From positions 190,383-254,382 of the forward strand of contig NZ_SADB01000004.1 in NCBI RefSeq assembly GCF_009669305.1: DNA of 64,000 nt. The letters are read 5' to 3'. The position numbers were made by a program, and so were the translations under genes. Below are positions 1-9,607 of this stretch, piece by piece; positions within the stretch are counted from its first letter, which is position 1, and each line of letters starts with the position of its first letter. The notes beneath the pieces are model-generated. The model had not been told where the DNA came from. It searched no databases and saw nothing but the letters and a program-made list of their open reading frames with translations. This stretch comes from Ancylomarina sp. 16SWW S1-10-2. Lineage in GTDB: Bacteria > Bacteroidota > Bacteroidia > Bacteroidales > Marinifilaceae.

Positions 1-334
1 GGGTGATTCTTAAGGGCAATTTTCTTGACTTATTTAGAAACTCCACATTATCAATGGTGCTAATATCTATGACTTCTGCTAGTTTACTAAATTGAGTGTA
101 GCTGTTTTGAACTTGCCAATGCCAATTATTCCATTGTTTATCGGTAGCGAGAGGGAAATACTTCGTTTTAAATTTTGCGGTAGAATCGCTAAGAACATTA
201 AAATCAGAGTTTGGAATCTGATTTTGTTTAAACAAATGTCCGGCAGAAACCGTTGTTAACGGAATCATTTCATGGCTAATCTTCTCCTGCCCAAGGGGAG
301 GTTCATCAGCGGTTTGTAAAAGATCTTTGTACAT
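1..334 (-). CDS. KamA-family radical SAM aminomutase, N-terminal part (cut by window edge)
   Basis: The first 111 codons of a gene that runs off the left edge. The ATG is at 334-332. The N-terminal segment has the W-N-N-W-H-W-Q stretch and ends in L-P-L-R-I-T, matching the region just before the ITPYY segment of lysine 2,3-aminomutase and its relatives (KamA, glutamate 2,3-aminomutase, EpmB). These are PLP- and [4Fe-4S]/SAM-dependent enzymes that move an amino group from the alpha to the beta carbon. The CxxxCxxC cluster and the PLP lysine would lie outside the window, so substrate and activity cannot be judged. The family call rests on the N-terminal WxxWxWQ pattern. Confidence 0.72.
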   Translation of the reverse strand, partial: MYKDLLQTADEPPLGQEKISHEMIPLTTVSAGHLFKQNQIPNSDFNVLSDSTAKFKTKYFPLATDKQWNNWHWQVQNSYTQFSKLAEVIDISTIDNVEFLNKSRKLPLRIT

Positions 335-1120
335 CTTTATTTCTTTTTTTTTAATTGTCAAACTTACACTATTCTATGCTTCGTTTTATTGTTTTTGTTA
401 AGTTTTTTTTCAAAAAAAATTAAGTGTGAGAAATAAGTGTTTTACATTATTGTTTACCCCCTTTGTTTTGTGGGTTTTTATACGCGTTTGTTCTTCTTTA
501 TACTTATCAAAATATATGGGGCTGTGTTTTTGTCTTTTTAAATATTTCTGATTTGTTTGTCGTTAGTGTTTGTATCTAGTGTGAAAGGGCTTGTTTTGAC
601 TACTGAATTTAACTTTTTATTTATTGTGTTTGTTAATATAATAAAATGATCACTTTTTAATGCTTAGGCTTGTTAATTCTGAAGTATTATTCTGTTTTTA
701 TCTTCATGTTTTTAGATTTTAATTCATGGTTGAGGTAATATTAATTTTATTATTAAGATAAATAAATTGTTAGTGATTAATCCCTATTTTATTTTAATAA
801 ATTTCAATATTAAACCTATAATTAGTTGATCATTCTTAAGATTAACCGAACTCTTATTTTAGATAAATGTTACCTGTGAAATTCGATGTGTGAACAAAAC
901 CAATAATTAGAGCTGAGTTATAAGTTGCATTTGAGAGTTGAATTTGCTTGTACGCTCATTACGCTTGAAAGTGAAAAAAAATATTTTTCCAGATTAGACT
1001 ATATATGGAATGGAATTTTACAATGTATAATGCCGATATATTTAAGGAGAGCTAATGATTTTAACGCTCACTTTATATATCGGCATTATCTTTAAGGACA
1101 GAATATTAATTAAGATATTC
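335..1120. other. 786-bp AT-rich gap between two minus-strand genes
   Basis: No coding region is supported. The left part must hold the promoter of the KamA-type gene (start at 334). The right end holds a long inverted repeat, listed separately, just downstream of the GH130 gene. The rest is very AT-rich with stops in every frame, and I see nothing else in it. Confidence 0.6.
1027..1089 (-). terminator. Long inverted repeat downstream of the GH130/GT operon
   Basis: A perfect 15-bp inverted repeat (1027-1041 against 1075-1089, core ATGCCGATATAT) encloses 33 nt that include a short GAGC/GCTC stem. It lies about 30 bp after the stop of the last gene of the minus-strand operon. It could end that operon, although no clear U tract follows; its length would also fit a small palindromic mobile repeat. 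Confidence 0.5.
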
Positions 1121-2590
1121 TCAATCACAAAAATCCATACTATCAATCAAACTTTTTAAATCTACGGTTGCAATTCCAGAACTTATATCAGACATAGCAT
1201 AGGGAATAATCAACATGTTATTGTGAATCATAGAACCACAAGAATAAACAACATTAGGAACATAACCTTCCCTCTCTTTTTCATTGGGAGTTAGTAGGGG
1301 TTTCTTTAAGCGTGCAATCACCTTTTCAGGATTTTCTTTGTCTAAAAGGATGGCACCCATGCAATATTGCCTCATAGGACCTACACCATGTGTTAGCACT
1401 AACCAACCTTCGTTGATTTCAATTGGCGAACCACAATTCCCTATCTGAATAAATTCCCAAGTTTCTTTGGGTTCTTGTAAAATTTGAGCTTTATGCCAAT
1501 AATACAAATTATCAGAAAACATAATGTAATTGTTTTCACCATCTTGACGCGATAGCATGACATATTTACCCTTAATTTTACGAGGAAAAAGTGCCATTCC
1601 TTTATTTTGAATGGCTGCCCCATTTAAAGTCACAATGTTGAAGGTTAGAAAATCGGTTGTTTCAATAAGTTGAGAAAGAATAGTATGGCCATTGTATGCA
1701 GTATAAGTTGCATAGTAGGTAATCTCTCCATTGTCATTATAAAACTGTACAAAACGAGCATCTTCAATTCCCCTACTTTCATTTTCAGAAACTGGAAATA
1801 TGACACGTTCCGAAATCTTACTCTTTTTATCAAATTTTAGTTTATAATTCGAATTTGCTAACCAGTTGATAATATCAATACTTAGGTCGCTACTTTTAAA
1901 ATTCGAGTCTGTGTAAAGTTTGTTGATACTGATTTTTAGATCTCGGTAAGTAAAAGCTTCGGGTACTTGGTCGAGAACACGAATACATGTTTCGTCCCAT
2001 ACGTGCATTTCTTCCAATTTTAAATAAAACGAATGTTTATCGTAAATCGGATCATGCGATAATTCTGGAGTTTCAGCAAACTCTGAGATACTATTAAAAT
2101 GTAATAAATAATCACTTTCAATAATTCCACTCCGAAAAACAATCGATGAGATATGTCCTTCCCCAGTTGCTCTAAGACTCATAATAAAACGAAGGCTACC
2201 TTCTGGAACATTGCTTTGATCGGGGTGAGGAATAATAGATGGATTAAATAGTGCTGCCGATTCTATGGAATATTCCATTGTAAAATAAGCACCAATCAAC
2301 ATTTTTTTTGTTTTGCTAATCGACTCTATTTTGGGCATAAATTCCAGCACCTTATTAAAATGTCTTTCGAATTGTAAGCCAATATTCTTATGTCGGTCGA
2401 CAAAATCAAAATTAATTTTTTCCAACAAATTTTCAGCATCCTCCTCAGAGAGACCTAATACCCGGTTAATTATTTTACGAATACGCGACATGCCGGGGAT
2501 GTTAGCACGAGCAATCACTCGTGAAGTATCGCGTTCTATTTTTGTTTTTTTTCGTTTAATTAATGGTCTACTAATTGTATCCTTATTCAT
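1121..2590 (-). CDS. GH130 family glycosidase/phosphorylase (long form)
   Basis: A 489-residue cytoplasmic protein of glycoside hydrolase family 130, which splits beta-mannosides with phosphate or water. Seen: the family motif G-I-E-D-A-R-F near residue 275, whose Asp is the expected general acid; a G-N-C-G-S-P segment followed by the L-T-H-G-V-G-P loop; and the C-terminal Y-V-P-N-V-V-Y-S-C-G block of the five-bladed propeller. An extra N-terminal helical region of about 150 residues distinguishes it from the 308-residue paralogue two genes upstream. No signal peptide, so the substrate is probably internal. It is the last gene of a four-gene operon, 39 bp after a GT4 gene. Phosphorylase against hydrolase, and the linkage (beta-1,2 or beta-1,4), cannot be decided by eye. 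Confidence 0.82.
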   Translation of the reverse strand: MNKDTISRPLIKRKKTKIERDTSRVIARANIPGMSRIRKIINRVLGLSEEDAENLLEKINFDFVDRHKNIGLQFERHFNKVLEFMPKIESISKTKKMLIGAYFTMEYSIESAALFNPSIIPHPDQSNVPEGSLRFIMSLRATGEGHISSIVFRSGIIESDYLLHFNSISEFAETPELSHDPIYDKHSFYLKLEEMHVWDETCIRVLDQVPEAFTYRDLKISINKLYTDSNFKSSDLSIDIINWLANSNYKLKFDKKSKISERVIFPVSENESRGIEDARFVQFYNDNGEITYYATYTAYNGHTILSQLIETTDFLTFNIVTLNGAAIQNKGMALFPRKIKGKYVMLSRQDGENNYIMFSDNLYYWHKAQILQEPKETWEFIQIGNCGSPIEINEGWLVLTHGVGPMRQYCMGAILLDKENPEKVIARLKKPLLTPNEKEREGYVPNVVYSCGSMIHNNMLIIPYAMSDISSGIATVDLKSLIDSMDFCD

Positions 2591-2629
2591 AACGTAATTT
2601 TATATTATTTCAAACATCAACAACCAACT

Positions 2630-3640
2630 CTATTTCATTAAAATTTTCTTGTAAACATTCAAATAGCCTTCAATCATTTTTTTTCTACTAAATTTTGAAT
2701 TAGCCCATTCTCTGCAGTATGCTCGGTCAATTGATTTGATATTATTTACAGCATTTACTGCTTCATCTATCGTATGAACAAGATATCCAGTTTTAGTATC
2801 CTTAATTAATTCGGACATTGAACCTCGGCGAAATGCAACAACAGGTGTTCCACAAAGCATGGCTTCGGCAACGCTTAAGCCAAAGGGCTCGTTAAAGCTA
2901 ACTGGGTGCAATAGGGCAAAAGCATTACCCAATAATTGATCTCTTTCGGCAGGTCCAGAATTACCCACATATACAATATCTTCGTTATTGATAAATGGTT
3001 TGATTTTCGTATCAAAGTATGCCTGATCTTGTATTAAACCTGAGATGATTAATTTCCGTTTCGATTTTTTTGCAATTTGTATGGCTTCGTAGGTTCCCTT
3101 TTCGGGATGGATTCGACCAAAAAACAACAAATAATCTTTTGCGATTGCGCTAAATGTAAAGCAATCTGTGTTTATGCCGTTATAAACGGTTGCAATATAA
3201 TCTAGTTCAGGACTTCGGTCCGAATTACTGATAGATACATAAGAATTGTTAGCATTGTATTTTTTAAATACCGGTACTATTTTGGGCGATGAAAAACCAT
3301 GAATTGTTGTTATCATGGGTGTTTTTATAAGTCGCGAATAGCTAAGAGGTAAAAAATCAAAGTTATTGTGTATGATATCAAAGTCCTTTGCTTGTTCCAT
3401 CAAATTACTGATGTGTAGACATTCCCAAACTTTGGGTTCAATATCAGGATTTTCGGCATAAGCCGTTTCCGAAATAGATTGCAATTTCCCTTTTGTTTTT
3501 GAATTACCTGTTGCAAATAAAGTAACGTCATAACCTTGTTCAATAAGTCCTTCTGCAATATTTGAAGCGACTTGTTCCCAGGGTCCGTATTTTAAGGGTG
3601 GTGTTCTCCAGGCAATTGGAGATAAAATAGCTATTTTCAT
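2630..3640 (-). CDS. GT4 family glycosyltransferase
   Basis: A 336-residue GT-B fold retaining glycosyltransferase. The N-terminus (M-K-I-A-I-L-S-P-I) with a glycine-rich acceptor loop, the F-G-R-I-H-P-E-K-G linker near residue 175, and the E-P-F-G-L-S-V-A-E-A-M-L-C-G-T-P-V-V block that binds the sugar nucleotide are all present. The E-x7-E pair of GT4 enzymes is intact. It starts one base after the stop of the upstream GH130 gene, so the two are translated together. The neighbours suggest a mannosyl donor (GDP-mannose), but this is inferred. Confidence 0.85.
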   Translation of the reverse strand: MKIAILSPIAWRTPPLKYGPWEQVASNIAEGLIEQGYDVTLFATGNSKTKGKLQSISETAYAENPDIEPKVWECLHISNLMEQAKDFDIIHNNFDFLPLSYSRLIKTPMITTIHGFSSPKIVPVFKKYNANNSYVSISNSDRSPELDYIATVYNGINTDCFTFSAIAKDYLLFFGRIHPEKGTYEAIQIAKKSKRKLIISGLIQDQAYFDTKIKPFINNEDIVYVGNSGPAERDQLLGNAFALLHPVSFNEPFGLSVAEAMLCGTPVVAFRRGSMSELIKDTKTGYLVHTIDEAVNAVNNIKSIDRAYCREWANSKFSRKKMIEGYLNVYKKILMK

Positions 3641-3641
3641 T

Positions 3642-4568
3642 TTACATGGGATTACGTGAATTATTCAAACAATGGTCAACGAGTTCTTCTATAACTGCCG
3701 TACCTACACACATTACTTTATCGGCTCCACCCCAATATATTTTTATCGTTCCATCTGGTTCCGGAACGGCACCACAACTAAATACAACGTTGTGAACATA
3801 TCCCGTAATTTCATAAACTTCTTCGGGTTGTAAGATCCATTCATCTCCTACAGCAATAATTTTCGAAGGATCTTTTAAGTCGTGCAATGCAACTCCAAGC
3901 CTGTAAACACAACCATCCATTGTTGGAAATACACCATGATAGATATTTAACCAGCCACGGGGCGTTTTAATAGGAGGTACACCAGGACCAATTTTCATTT
4001 CATCCCAATGGTATTGTAGAGGTTTCATGATTAGTTTTGATTCGCCCCAAAACTTTAAGTCGGGTGAGTAGGAAATCCAGACAGACCAAGGTGATATTTC
4101 GGAATGAGGGCGATCTAAACGGGCATAAAGACCGTTAAATTTCTCTGGGAAAATAACCACATTGCGGTAATCAGCTTCCGTAATCAGAGAAAACCGTTCT
4201 ATGGATTTAAAATCCTTAGTTTTTGCCAATCCTACGCGTACACCATGCCGCGAGTAGGCGCTGTAAGTAATTAAATACTCTCCATCGATAAAAACGATTC
4301 TGGGATCTTCTACACCGTATTCTTCATACTCTTTAAATATTCCTTCGGTGGCAGGGACCATAAACGGCTCTTTTTCTACTTTAAAATCATAACCATTCTG
4401 ACTCACGGCTTTGCCCAAAATACTTCGTCCATTAAGTTTGTGCGACCTAAAAATCATAATGTAAGTTCCATTGTGTTTTACCACGCCCGCATTATGTACG
4501 GTAGCTACTGGATAAGGGACATTATCCTTTGTAAGAATTGGATTCTTTGAATACCTTTTAATTAACAT
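3642..4568 (-). CDS. GH130 family glycosidase/phosphorylase (short form)
   Basis: A 308-residue GH130 enzyme of standard length. It opens with a typical K-R-Y-S-K-N-P-I-L strand and has the Y-G-V-E-D-P-R-I-V motif near residue 90 with the predicted catalytic Asp. A G-P-G-V-P-P-I-K-T-P-R-G-W segment and the closing G-Y-V-H-N-V-V-F-S-C-G block follow. No export signal. Three bases separate it from the upstream 750-residue glycosyltransferase and one base from the downstream one, so it is tightly coupled to both. In known relatives GH130 proteins are beta-mannoside phosphorylases or beta-1,2-mannosidases; which applies here is open. Confidence 0.86.
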   Translation of the reverse strand: MLIKRYSKNPILTKDNVPYPVATVHNAGVVKHNGTYIMIFRSHKLNGRSILGKAVSQNGYDFKVEKEPFMVPATEGIFKEYEEYGVEDPRIVFIDGEYLITYSAYSRHGVRVGLAKTKDFKSIERFSLITEADYRNVVIFPEKFNGLYARLDRPHSEISPWSVWISYSPDLKFWGESKLIMKPLQYHWDEMKIGPGVPPIKTPRGWLNIYHGVFPTMDGCVYRLGVALHDLKDPSKIIAVGDEWILQPEEVYEITGYVHNVVFSCGAVPEPDGTIKIYWGGADKVMCVGTAVIEELVDHCLNNSRNPM

Positions 4569-4571
4569 AGC

Positions 4572-6824
4572 TTATTTTGTTTTTTCGGATTCTTCAAAAG
4601 CACGTAATACAATTAGATGTGAAATCAGATAGGCGAGGGTGCTTTCTGCTCCTTGATTTCTATTTACACCATTATTTTCGAGACCATCACAACAGCCATT
4701 GGTTTCAAAATCAAACAAATTGATTCTCAGGTCATTTTCGCCTAGAAACCACATAAAGCAAACAAATACTTTGTTTAGGTATTTTTCCTCTTTTGTCAAA
4801 TGGAAAGCTTGTTGTAGCATTAAAATCATGGCAAGCGCATCTAAAGGCTGCTGGGCAAACATAGAGCGTTCGCCTCCTTTTTTATACCATTTCTCGTTTC
4901 CAATAATCGATAAATAACCTTCTTTTAAGCTTATTTCATTCAGAAAGCTCATGGATTCTAATGCCACATCTGTTATTTTTTTGTCGTTGGTTATTTCAGC
5001 TGCATGCAAAAGAGCAAGTGGCAACATGGCATTATCATAGGTTAGTTCTGGTTCAAACCATTTCCAATCTGGAGTGGCATTATTATCATAATGTTTTACT
5101 AGCTTGCCAGCAAGGGTTTTTAGCAAGTCAACCATAGGCTCATCGCTAGGATTGTTCTTCAGATAATAACTAATACCTACCATGGTATTGGCAATACCTC
5201 TTATGGATTTTAAATTTGCGAAATTAGGAAAGGCCTTAAAGAAGATTGATTTTCCTGTTTGATAATACGCATCATTGGGTGCATTTGCTAGTAAATACCC
5301 CAGTGCCCATATTGTTCTACCAAATGAATCTTCCGAGCCAAGTTCGTCAAGAAAATTTCTGCTAAAACTAAGGAAGTTTCTGAATGTTCCATCCTCGTTT
5401 TGCATGTAGTGAATATAACTCAAGTAAATGGGTGCCAAGTCGAGTGCAAGTGCATCCTTTTTCTGATGGTGTACCATAAGTACCATTAGCAATGCTCTGG
5501 CATTATCATCTAAACAGTATCCTTCTTTTAGGTTTGGAATACCATATTTTGCATGTTGAATAATCCCCGTATCGTCTGTTAAGCGTTTAATGTGAGCCAA
5601 GGAAAATGGAGGAAGAATAAGCGGATCAATCGTATTGTTTTTTGCTGTTATTAAGGCTGGTTTTTCGGTAAGAATAGCTTTAGCTAGTGATACATACTTA
5701 CCACCAGTCATTGGCCACGTAATTGTTCTGCCATAATCATAGGCCGTCTTGCGAAGTTCTTTTAAGGCTGTTGGGTTATCAAGTAATTCTGTGATAATTT
5801 CTGATAATTTAGATGTGTCTCTAAAATCGAAAAGGCGTCCTCTGCCTTCAGCTAATAATTCAGTGGCATGCCAATAGGGTGTTGAAACAACTGCCGAACC
5901 AACACCTACAGCATAAGAAAGTGTGCCACTGGTAATTTGAGCTTCATTAAGGTAGGGTGTTACATAAATATCAGATGCTGATAAATATTTAAATAGTTCT
6001 TTTTGGTTGACAAATTCATTTAGAAAAAGAACGTTATCGTTTAGATTATGTTTTTTCACTAATTTCTGAAGATAAGTACGGTACTCTTCTCCATCGTGTT
6101 TCAAAACATTGGGATGGGTTTTTCCTAAAATCATATATAAAACCTCAGGATGTTTTTTGACCACTTGGGGTAAAGCATCTATAACCGTTTCAATTCCTTT
6201 ACTGCGACCAATAAAGCCAAATGTAAGTATCAACTTCCTTTTTTCAAGATGGAATTCATGTTTCGATTGCTTTTGAAGAAACTGTAAATCAGGCACTCCA
6301 TGTTCAATATAAACAATTTTGTTTTTATCGACATCGTAAATATTAATCAGAAATTCAATGGCTTTTCGACTCATTACCACAACCTTATTTGCCATTTTAC
6401 ATATTTCTTGCAATACAGCTTTTTCGTTGTAAGATGGTTCTTTCAATACGGTGTGAAGCGTTACGACCAGTGGAATTTCAAGACGATATAGCAAGGGAAG
6501 AATGTATATGCCATTTTCTCCGCCATATATTCCAAATTCATGTTCAAGAACGCAAATATTGGCATCACTGACATTAATAAATTTGGCGGCTTTTAAATAA
6601 TCACGTTGATGTTCTTGCCTAATGGTTAGTTTTACTTCTTCAGGGTAATTATAGGTTTTATCAGGGTCATTCATTGCCACAATAAATCCATCAACAGGGG
6701 CATTATCTGTTTCATTATCCTTTGGCATTGAAGCCGTTGTTTTCATTGATTCGTAAAGGTTCCTAGTAAAAGTAGCAATGCCACATTCCCGTGGAGGATA
6801 TGTTCCAATAAATGCAAGTTTCAT
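4572..6824 (-). CDS. GT4 glycosyltransferase fused to an alpha/alpha-toroid domain
   Basis: A 750-residue two-domain protein. Residues 1 to about 385 are a GT4 glycosyltransferase: an N-terminal G-T-Y-P-P-R-E-C-G-I-A-T-F acceptor loop, F-G-F-I-G-R-S-K-G near 200, and a Y-V-T-P-Y-L-N-E-A-Q-I-T-S-G-T-L donor site. Residues 410-745 are helix-rich, with repeated aromatic and acidic motifs (C-L-D-D-N-A-R-A near 435, N-Q-G-A-E-S-T-L-A near 725) like the (alpha/alpha)6 barrels of glycan-processing proteins. It is the first gene of the operon and sets the upstream end. The fusion suggests that synthesis and trimming or recognition of the same glycan are physically coupled. The polymer is not identified. 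Confidence 0.82.
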   Translation of the reverse strand: MKLAFIGTYPPRECGIATFTRNLYESMKTTASMPKDNETDNAPVDGFIVAMNDPDKTYNYPEEVKLTIRQEHQRDYLKAAKFINVSDANICVLEHEFGIYGGENGIYILPLLYRLEIPLVVTLHTVLKEPSYNEKAVLQEICKMANKVVVMSRKAIEFLINIYDVDKNKIVYIEHGVPDLQFLQKQSKHEFHLEKRKLILTFGFIGRSKGIETVIDALPQVVKKHPEVLYMILGKTHPNVLKHDGEEYRTYLQKLVKKHNLNDNVLFLNEFVNQKELFKYLSASDIYVTPYLNEAQITSGTLSYAVGVGSAVVSTPYWHATELLAEGRGRLFDFRDTSKLSEIITELLDNPTALKELRKTAYDYGRTITWPMTGGKYVSLAKAILTEKPALITAKNNTIDPLILPPFSLAHIKRLTDDTGIIQHAKYGIPNLKEGYCLDDNARALLMVLMVHHQKKDALALDLAPIYLSYIHYMQNEDGTFRNFLSFSRNFLDELGSEDSFGRTIWALGYLLANAPNDAYYQTGKSIFFKAFPNFANLKSIRGIANTMVGISYYLKNNPSDEPMVDLLKTLAGKLVKHYDNNATPDWKWFEPELTYDNAMLPLALLHAAEITNDKKITDVALESMSFLNEISLKEGYLSIIGNEKWYKKGGERSMFAQQPLDALAMILMLQQAFHLTKEEKYLNKVFVCFMWFLGENDLRINLFDFETNGCCDGLENNGVNRNQGAESTLAYLISHLIVLRAFEESEKTK

Positions 6825-7024
6825 ATTTGTATATTTTATATTGTTCTATAAACAAGTTTGTAACTAATCTGGTGTTGGCAGAAAAGTTAATCTTGTTTTT
6901 ATATTCATAAACAACTTTAGTTGTTTTCTTGTGCTATGTCGGTAACGGATGGCATTAGGGAATCGTGTGGTTTTTTGGCGATTTTAGATGCGTTTTAATT
7001 AGCTTCTTTAGGAGCAATAAAACG

Positions 7025-7068
7025 TTGAAAACCTAAGAACAAACCTAAGGGAGTTCATAGGTTTTCAA
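7025..7068 (-). terminator. Hairpin downstream of enolase
   Basis: Inverted repeat 7025-7040 against 7053-7068 (11 paired bases TTGAAAACCTA/TAGGTTTTCAA, one mismatch, then GAAC/GTTC), about 40 bp after the enolase stop in its direction of transcription. Only a short T run (GTTTTA) follows on the minus strand, so it is a modest terminator. Confidence 0.55.
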
Positions 7069-7109
7069 ACCTTAATATCCTATACCATATATTGTGCGGC
7101 GGGTGTTAT

Positions 7110-8405
7110 TTATTTGCTGTTATATTTAGCATTTTTAAATGCTGTAATCCCAGCAAAACGGGATGCTTTTCCTAATTCGTATTCAATTCTCATAAGTTGA
7201 TTGAATTTTTCAATACGTTCTCCACGGCAACCACTGCCTGTTTTTAAATGTCCTGCATTAATACCCACGGTTAAATCTGCAATAAAACTATCTACAGTTT
7301 CACCACTCCTGTGAGAAACAAAACAATTGTATGAATTTCGATATGCAAGCTCAATGGTTTCGAGTGTTTCAGTAACGGTACCTATTTGATTTAGTTTAAT
7401 CAGAATTGAATTTGCAACACCTTTGCTAATGCCCTCGGATAGTATAGATTTATTAGTACAGAATAAATCATCACCAACAATTTCAATTTTTTTACCGATA
7501 ACATCTGTTAGGTTTTTCCAACCTTCCCAGTCATTTTCAGCTAAGCCATCTTCCAGTAAAACAATTGGATATTGGTTTACCCAACTTTCCCAAAGTTTAA
7601 CCATTTCATCACTCGAAACTAATTTCTGGGAACTTTTAAAAAATCTATATTTCCCATCTTCCCACATCTCACTTGCAGCAGGATCAAGGCAGATGCTTAC
7701 ATCTTTTCCTGGTGTATATCCTGCTTTAGTTATGCCTTCTAAAATCATCTCAACAGCTTGTTCATTCGATTTTAGATCAGGGGCAAATCCTCCTTCATCA
7801 CCAACACCAGTGCTTAAACCTTTAGATTTTAATACGGCTTTTAAGGCATGAAAAACTTCTTCTCCCATGCGGATGGATTCTCTAAATGATGTTGCATTGT
7901 GAGGTGCAATCATAAATTCTTGAAAATCTACTGTGTTGTCGGCATGCCTACCACCGTTAATAACGTTCATACAAGGAACGGGCATAATGTGTGCATTACT
8001 TCCGCCTAAATATTGGTATAAAGGCATGTTGGCACTTAGTGCTTTTGCCCGGGCAAAAGCCATAGAAACACCAAGTATTGCATTTGCTCCTAATTTTGCT
8101 TTATTAGGTGTATTATCTAGTTCTATTAGCGTATAATCAAGTTCTCTCTGATTACTGAAACATTTATTTTCAATTTCTTTGGCTATAATCGTATTAACAT
8201 TATTAACCGCTTTTAAAACACCCTTGCCACCATATCGGTTTTTATCACCATCCCTTAATTCTGTTGCTTCTCGTTCTCCTGTTGATGCTCCACTTGGAAC
8301 CATAGCACGAGAAAATGTACCGTCTTCTAATCTTAAGTTTACTTCAACTGTAGGATTTCCTCTTGAATCAAGTATTTCGATTGCTTCAACTTTTTGAATT
8401 TTCAT
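7110..8405 (-). CDS. eno: Enolase
   Basis: A 431-residue phosphopyruvate hydratase of normal length that interconverts 2-phosphoglycerate and phosphoenolpyruvate in glycolysis. Seen: the N-terminal [13 protein letters not shown], the S-G-A-S-T-G flap, G-D-E-G-G-F-A-P-D near 207-215 with a catalytic Glu, the metal ligands in L-L-E-D and G-D-D-L, the catalytic Lys in I-L-I-K-L-N-Q-I-G, and the signature S-H-R-S-G-E-T. A strong Shine-Dalgarno (AAGGAGGA) lies about 7 bp before the ATG, unusual for Bacteroidota and a sign of high expression. A broken aldolase gene lies 120 bp upstream on the same strand, so this may be the survivor of a glycolytic pair. Confidence 0.98.
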   Translation of the reverse strand: MKIQKVEAIEILDSRGNPTVEVNLRLEDGTFSRAMVPSGASTGEREATELRDGDKNRYGGKGVLKAVNNVNTIIAKEIENKCFSNQRELDYTLIELDNTPNKAKLGANAILGVSMAFARAKALSANMPLYQYLGGSNAHIMPVPCMNVINGGRHADNTVDFQEFMIAPHNATSFRESIRMGEEVFHALKAVLKSKGLSTGVGDEGGFAPDLKSNEQAVEMILEGITKAGYTPGKDVSICLDPAASEMWEDGKYRFFKSSQKLVSSDEMVKLWESWVNQYPIVLLEDGLAENDWEGWKNLTDVIGKKIEIVGDDLFCTNKSILSEGISKGVANSILIKLNQIGTVTETLETIELAYRNSYNCFVSHRSGETVDSFIADLTVGINAGHLKTGSGCRGERIEKFNQLMRIEYELGKASRFAGITAFKNAKYNSK

Positions 8406-8525
8406 AATGTAAGTCCTCCTTATTTGAATTTGTTATTCTTATAAAAGGCAACTAAAATGGTGGTGCTTTTTTTACAGTTGCACACATTGGTCGTCTGTCT
8501 AATAAACTATCTTGCCTGCATTTTC

Positions 8526-8934
8526 CTACTTATTGGTTTTAACTCCTTTGTTCCTTGGTTTTTGAAGGGCCTTTGGGTTATAATTAAATTCAGAACCACA
8601 GCACTTTTTATTTATTACAATTGTAAGTGTGGTGCCGGAAAAATTATTATTTCCCCAAGTACCCTCTGAATTTATTAAACCAACAAAACACATGTAACAA
8701 CTGGTTACATGGTATCGGGTTAAATCAGTAGGATTATGCGATGTAAGCTTGTTACATACAAGCTTTATGTGGTTTTCCAAATTTAAGCGCTGTGTAAACT
8801 CCGCTATTTCTTGGTTGTGTCTTGCTTAATTAAATGTCTGCTTCAATAGTGGCACCATTATGGTTTGCCTACTCCGTCAAATTTGCGGTAGCATGATATT
8901 CCTTGTCTGCGTTAAATGCAGGATTTCTTAAATA
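8526..8934 (-). pseudogene. Decayed class I fructose-bisphosphate aldolase (FbaB/DhnA type), C-terminal half
   Basis: Reading the minus strand from 8934 gives Y-L-R-N-P-A-F-N-A-D-K-E-Y-H-A-T-A-N-L-T, then A-N-H-N-G-A-T-I-E-A-D-I and T-A-L-K-F-G-K-P-H-K, with in-frame stops between the blocks. The frame then shifts near 8750 to L-T-S-H-N-P-T-D-L-T-R-Y-H-V, S-C-Y-M, V-G-L-I-N-S, V-I-N-K-K and K-A-L-Q-K-P, and ends at 8526. These follow in order the blocks of bacterial class I aldolases: [77 protein letters not shown]. The Schiff-base region and N-terminus are absent or unrecognisable. The gene is clearly dead. Confidence 0.85.
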
Positions 8935-9607
8935 TCACCTTGTGTCTCTCGAATACATCTTAATGTTTGACAGCTAGTCTATTCGTTTGGAAAACATTTA
9001 TAAAATTTAGATAATCTTATATTACAATGATAAACTTGCTTCTATAAAATTACGGATAATTTACAGATAACCTTATATGTATAAAGTTAATTATAGTATC
9101 TTTTTGCTAAATATTAAAGTTCGATTTTAAATAAAGGGATCGCTTAAAAATAACTCGTTTGCAATTTTTGCTTGATTACTGGTTTCTGCGAAATGTCAAT
9201 GTATTGTTTGGAGCGAGCTTTAGTATGGCTCACAGAGGGAGTTTGTTTTTTAATCTAAAAGGAATCTGCTTAGATTTTCGTATTTATTAATCTTTACGAC
9301 TACCATTATTGCCGTGTTTATAAACTGAAATTGGAATAATTTTATCCCAATCATTTAAAATTGTAGAGGTGATACTTACTTGGGGCATGCTTTTACCATA
9401 ATAAATTGCTCTTTTGCTACGTGGCTAAGGGTATCTTAGATTGAGATTTTGAGCAGCTAAAATTCTTGTTTTTTACTTAAACGACTATCGATTAATTGTT
9501 TTTCCTTGAAATTTAGGATTTATTCGCATGAGATATCCTTGGTGTTTTGTGCAATTTTTATTCTTACCAATAAGTTGATTGAATAGGTTAATCATCAAGA
9601 ATTCACA
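8935..9607. other. Non-coding gap with one more possible gene relic
   Basis: No intact gene. On the minus strand, 9472 to 9287 reads as protein-like sequence with one internal stop (around R-I-L-A-A-Q-N-L-N-L-R-Y-P, then M-P-Q-V-S-I-T-S-T-I-L-N-D-W-D-K-I-I-P). I cannot assign it to a family; it may be a relic or chance. The remainder is AT-rich with stops in all frames. Confidence 0.4.

Noticed and set aside
7423-7851. 142-codon plus-strand frame inside enolase
   Set aside because: Antisense shadow of a well supported gene with full catalytic motifs.
8457-8669. 70-codon plus-strand frame
   Set aside because: Antisense to the aldolase pseudogene; no independent support.
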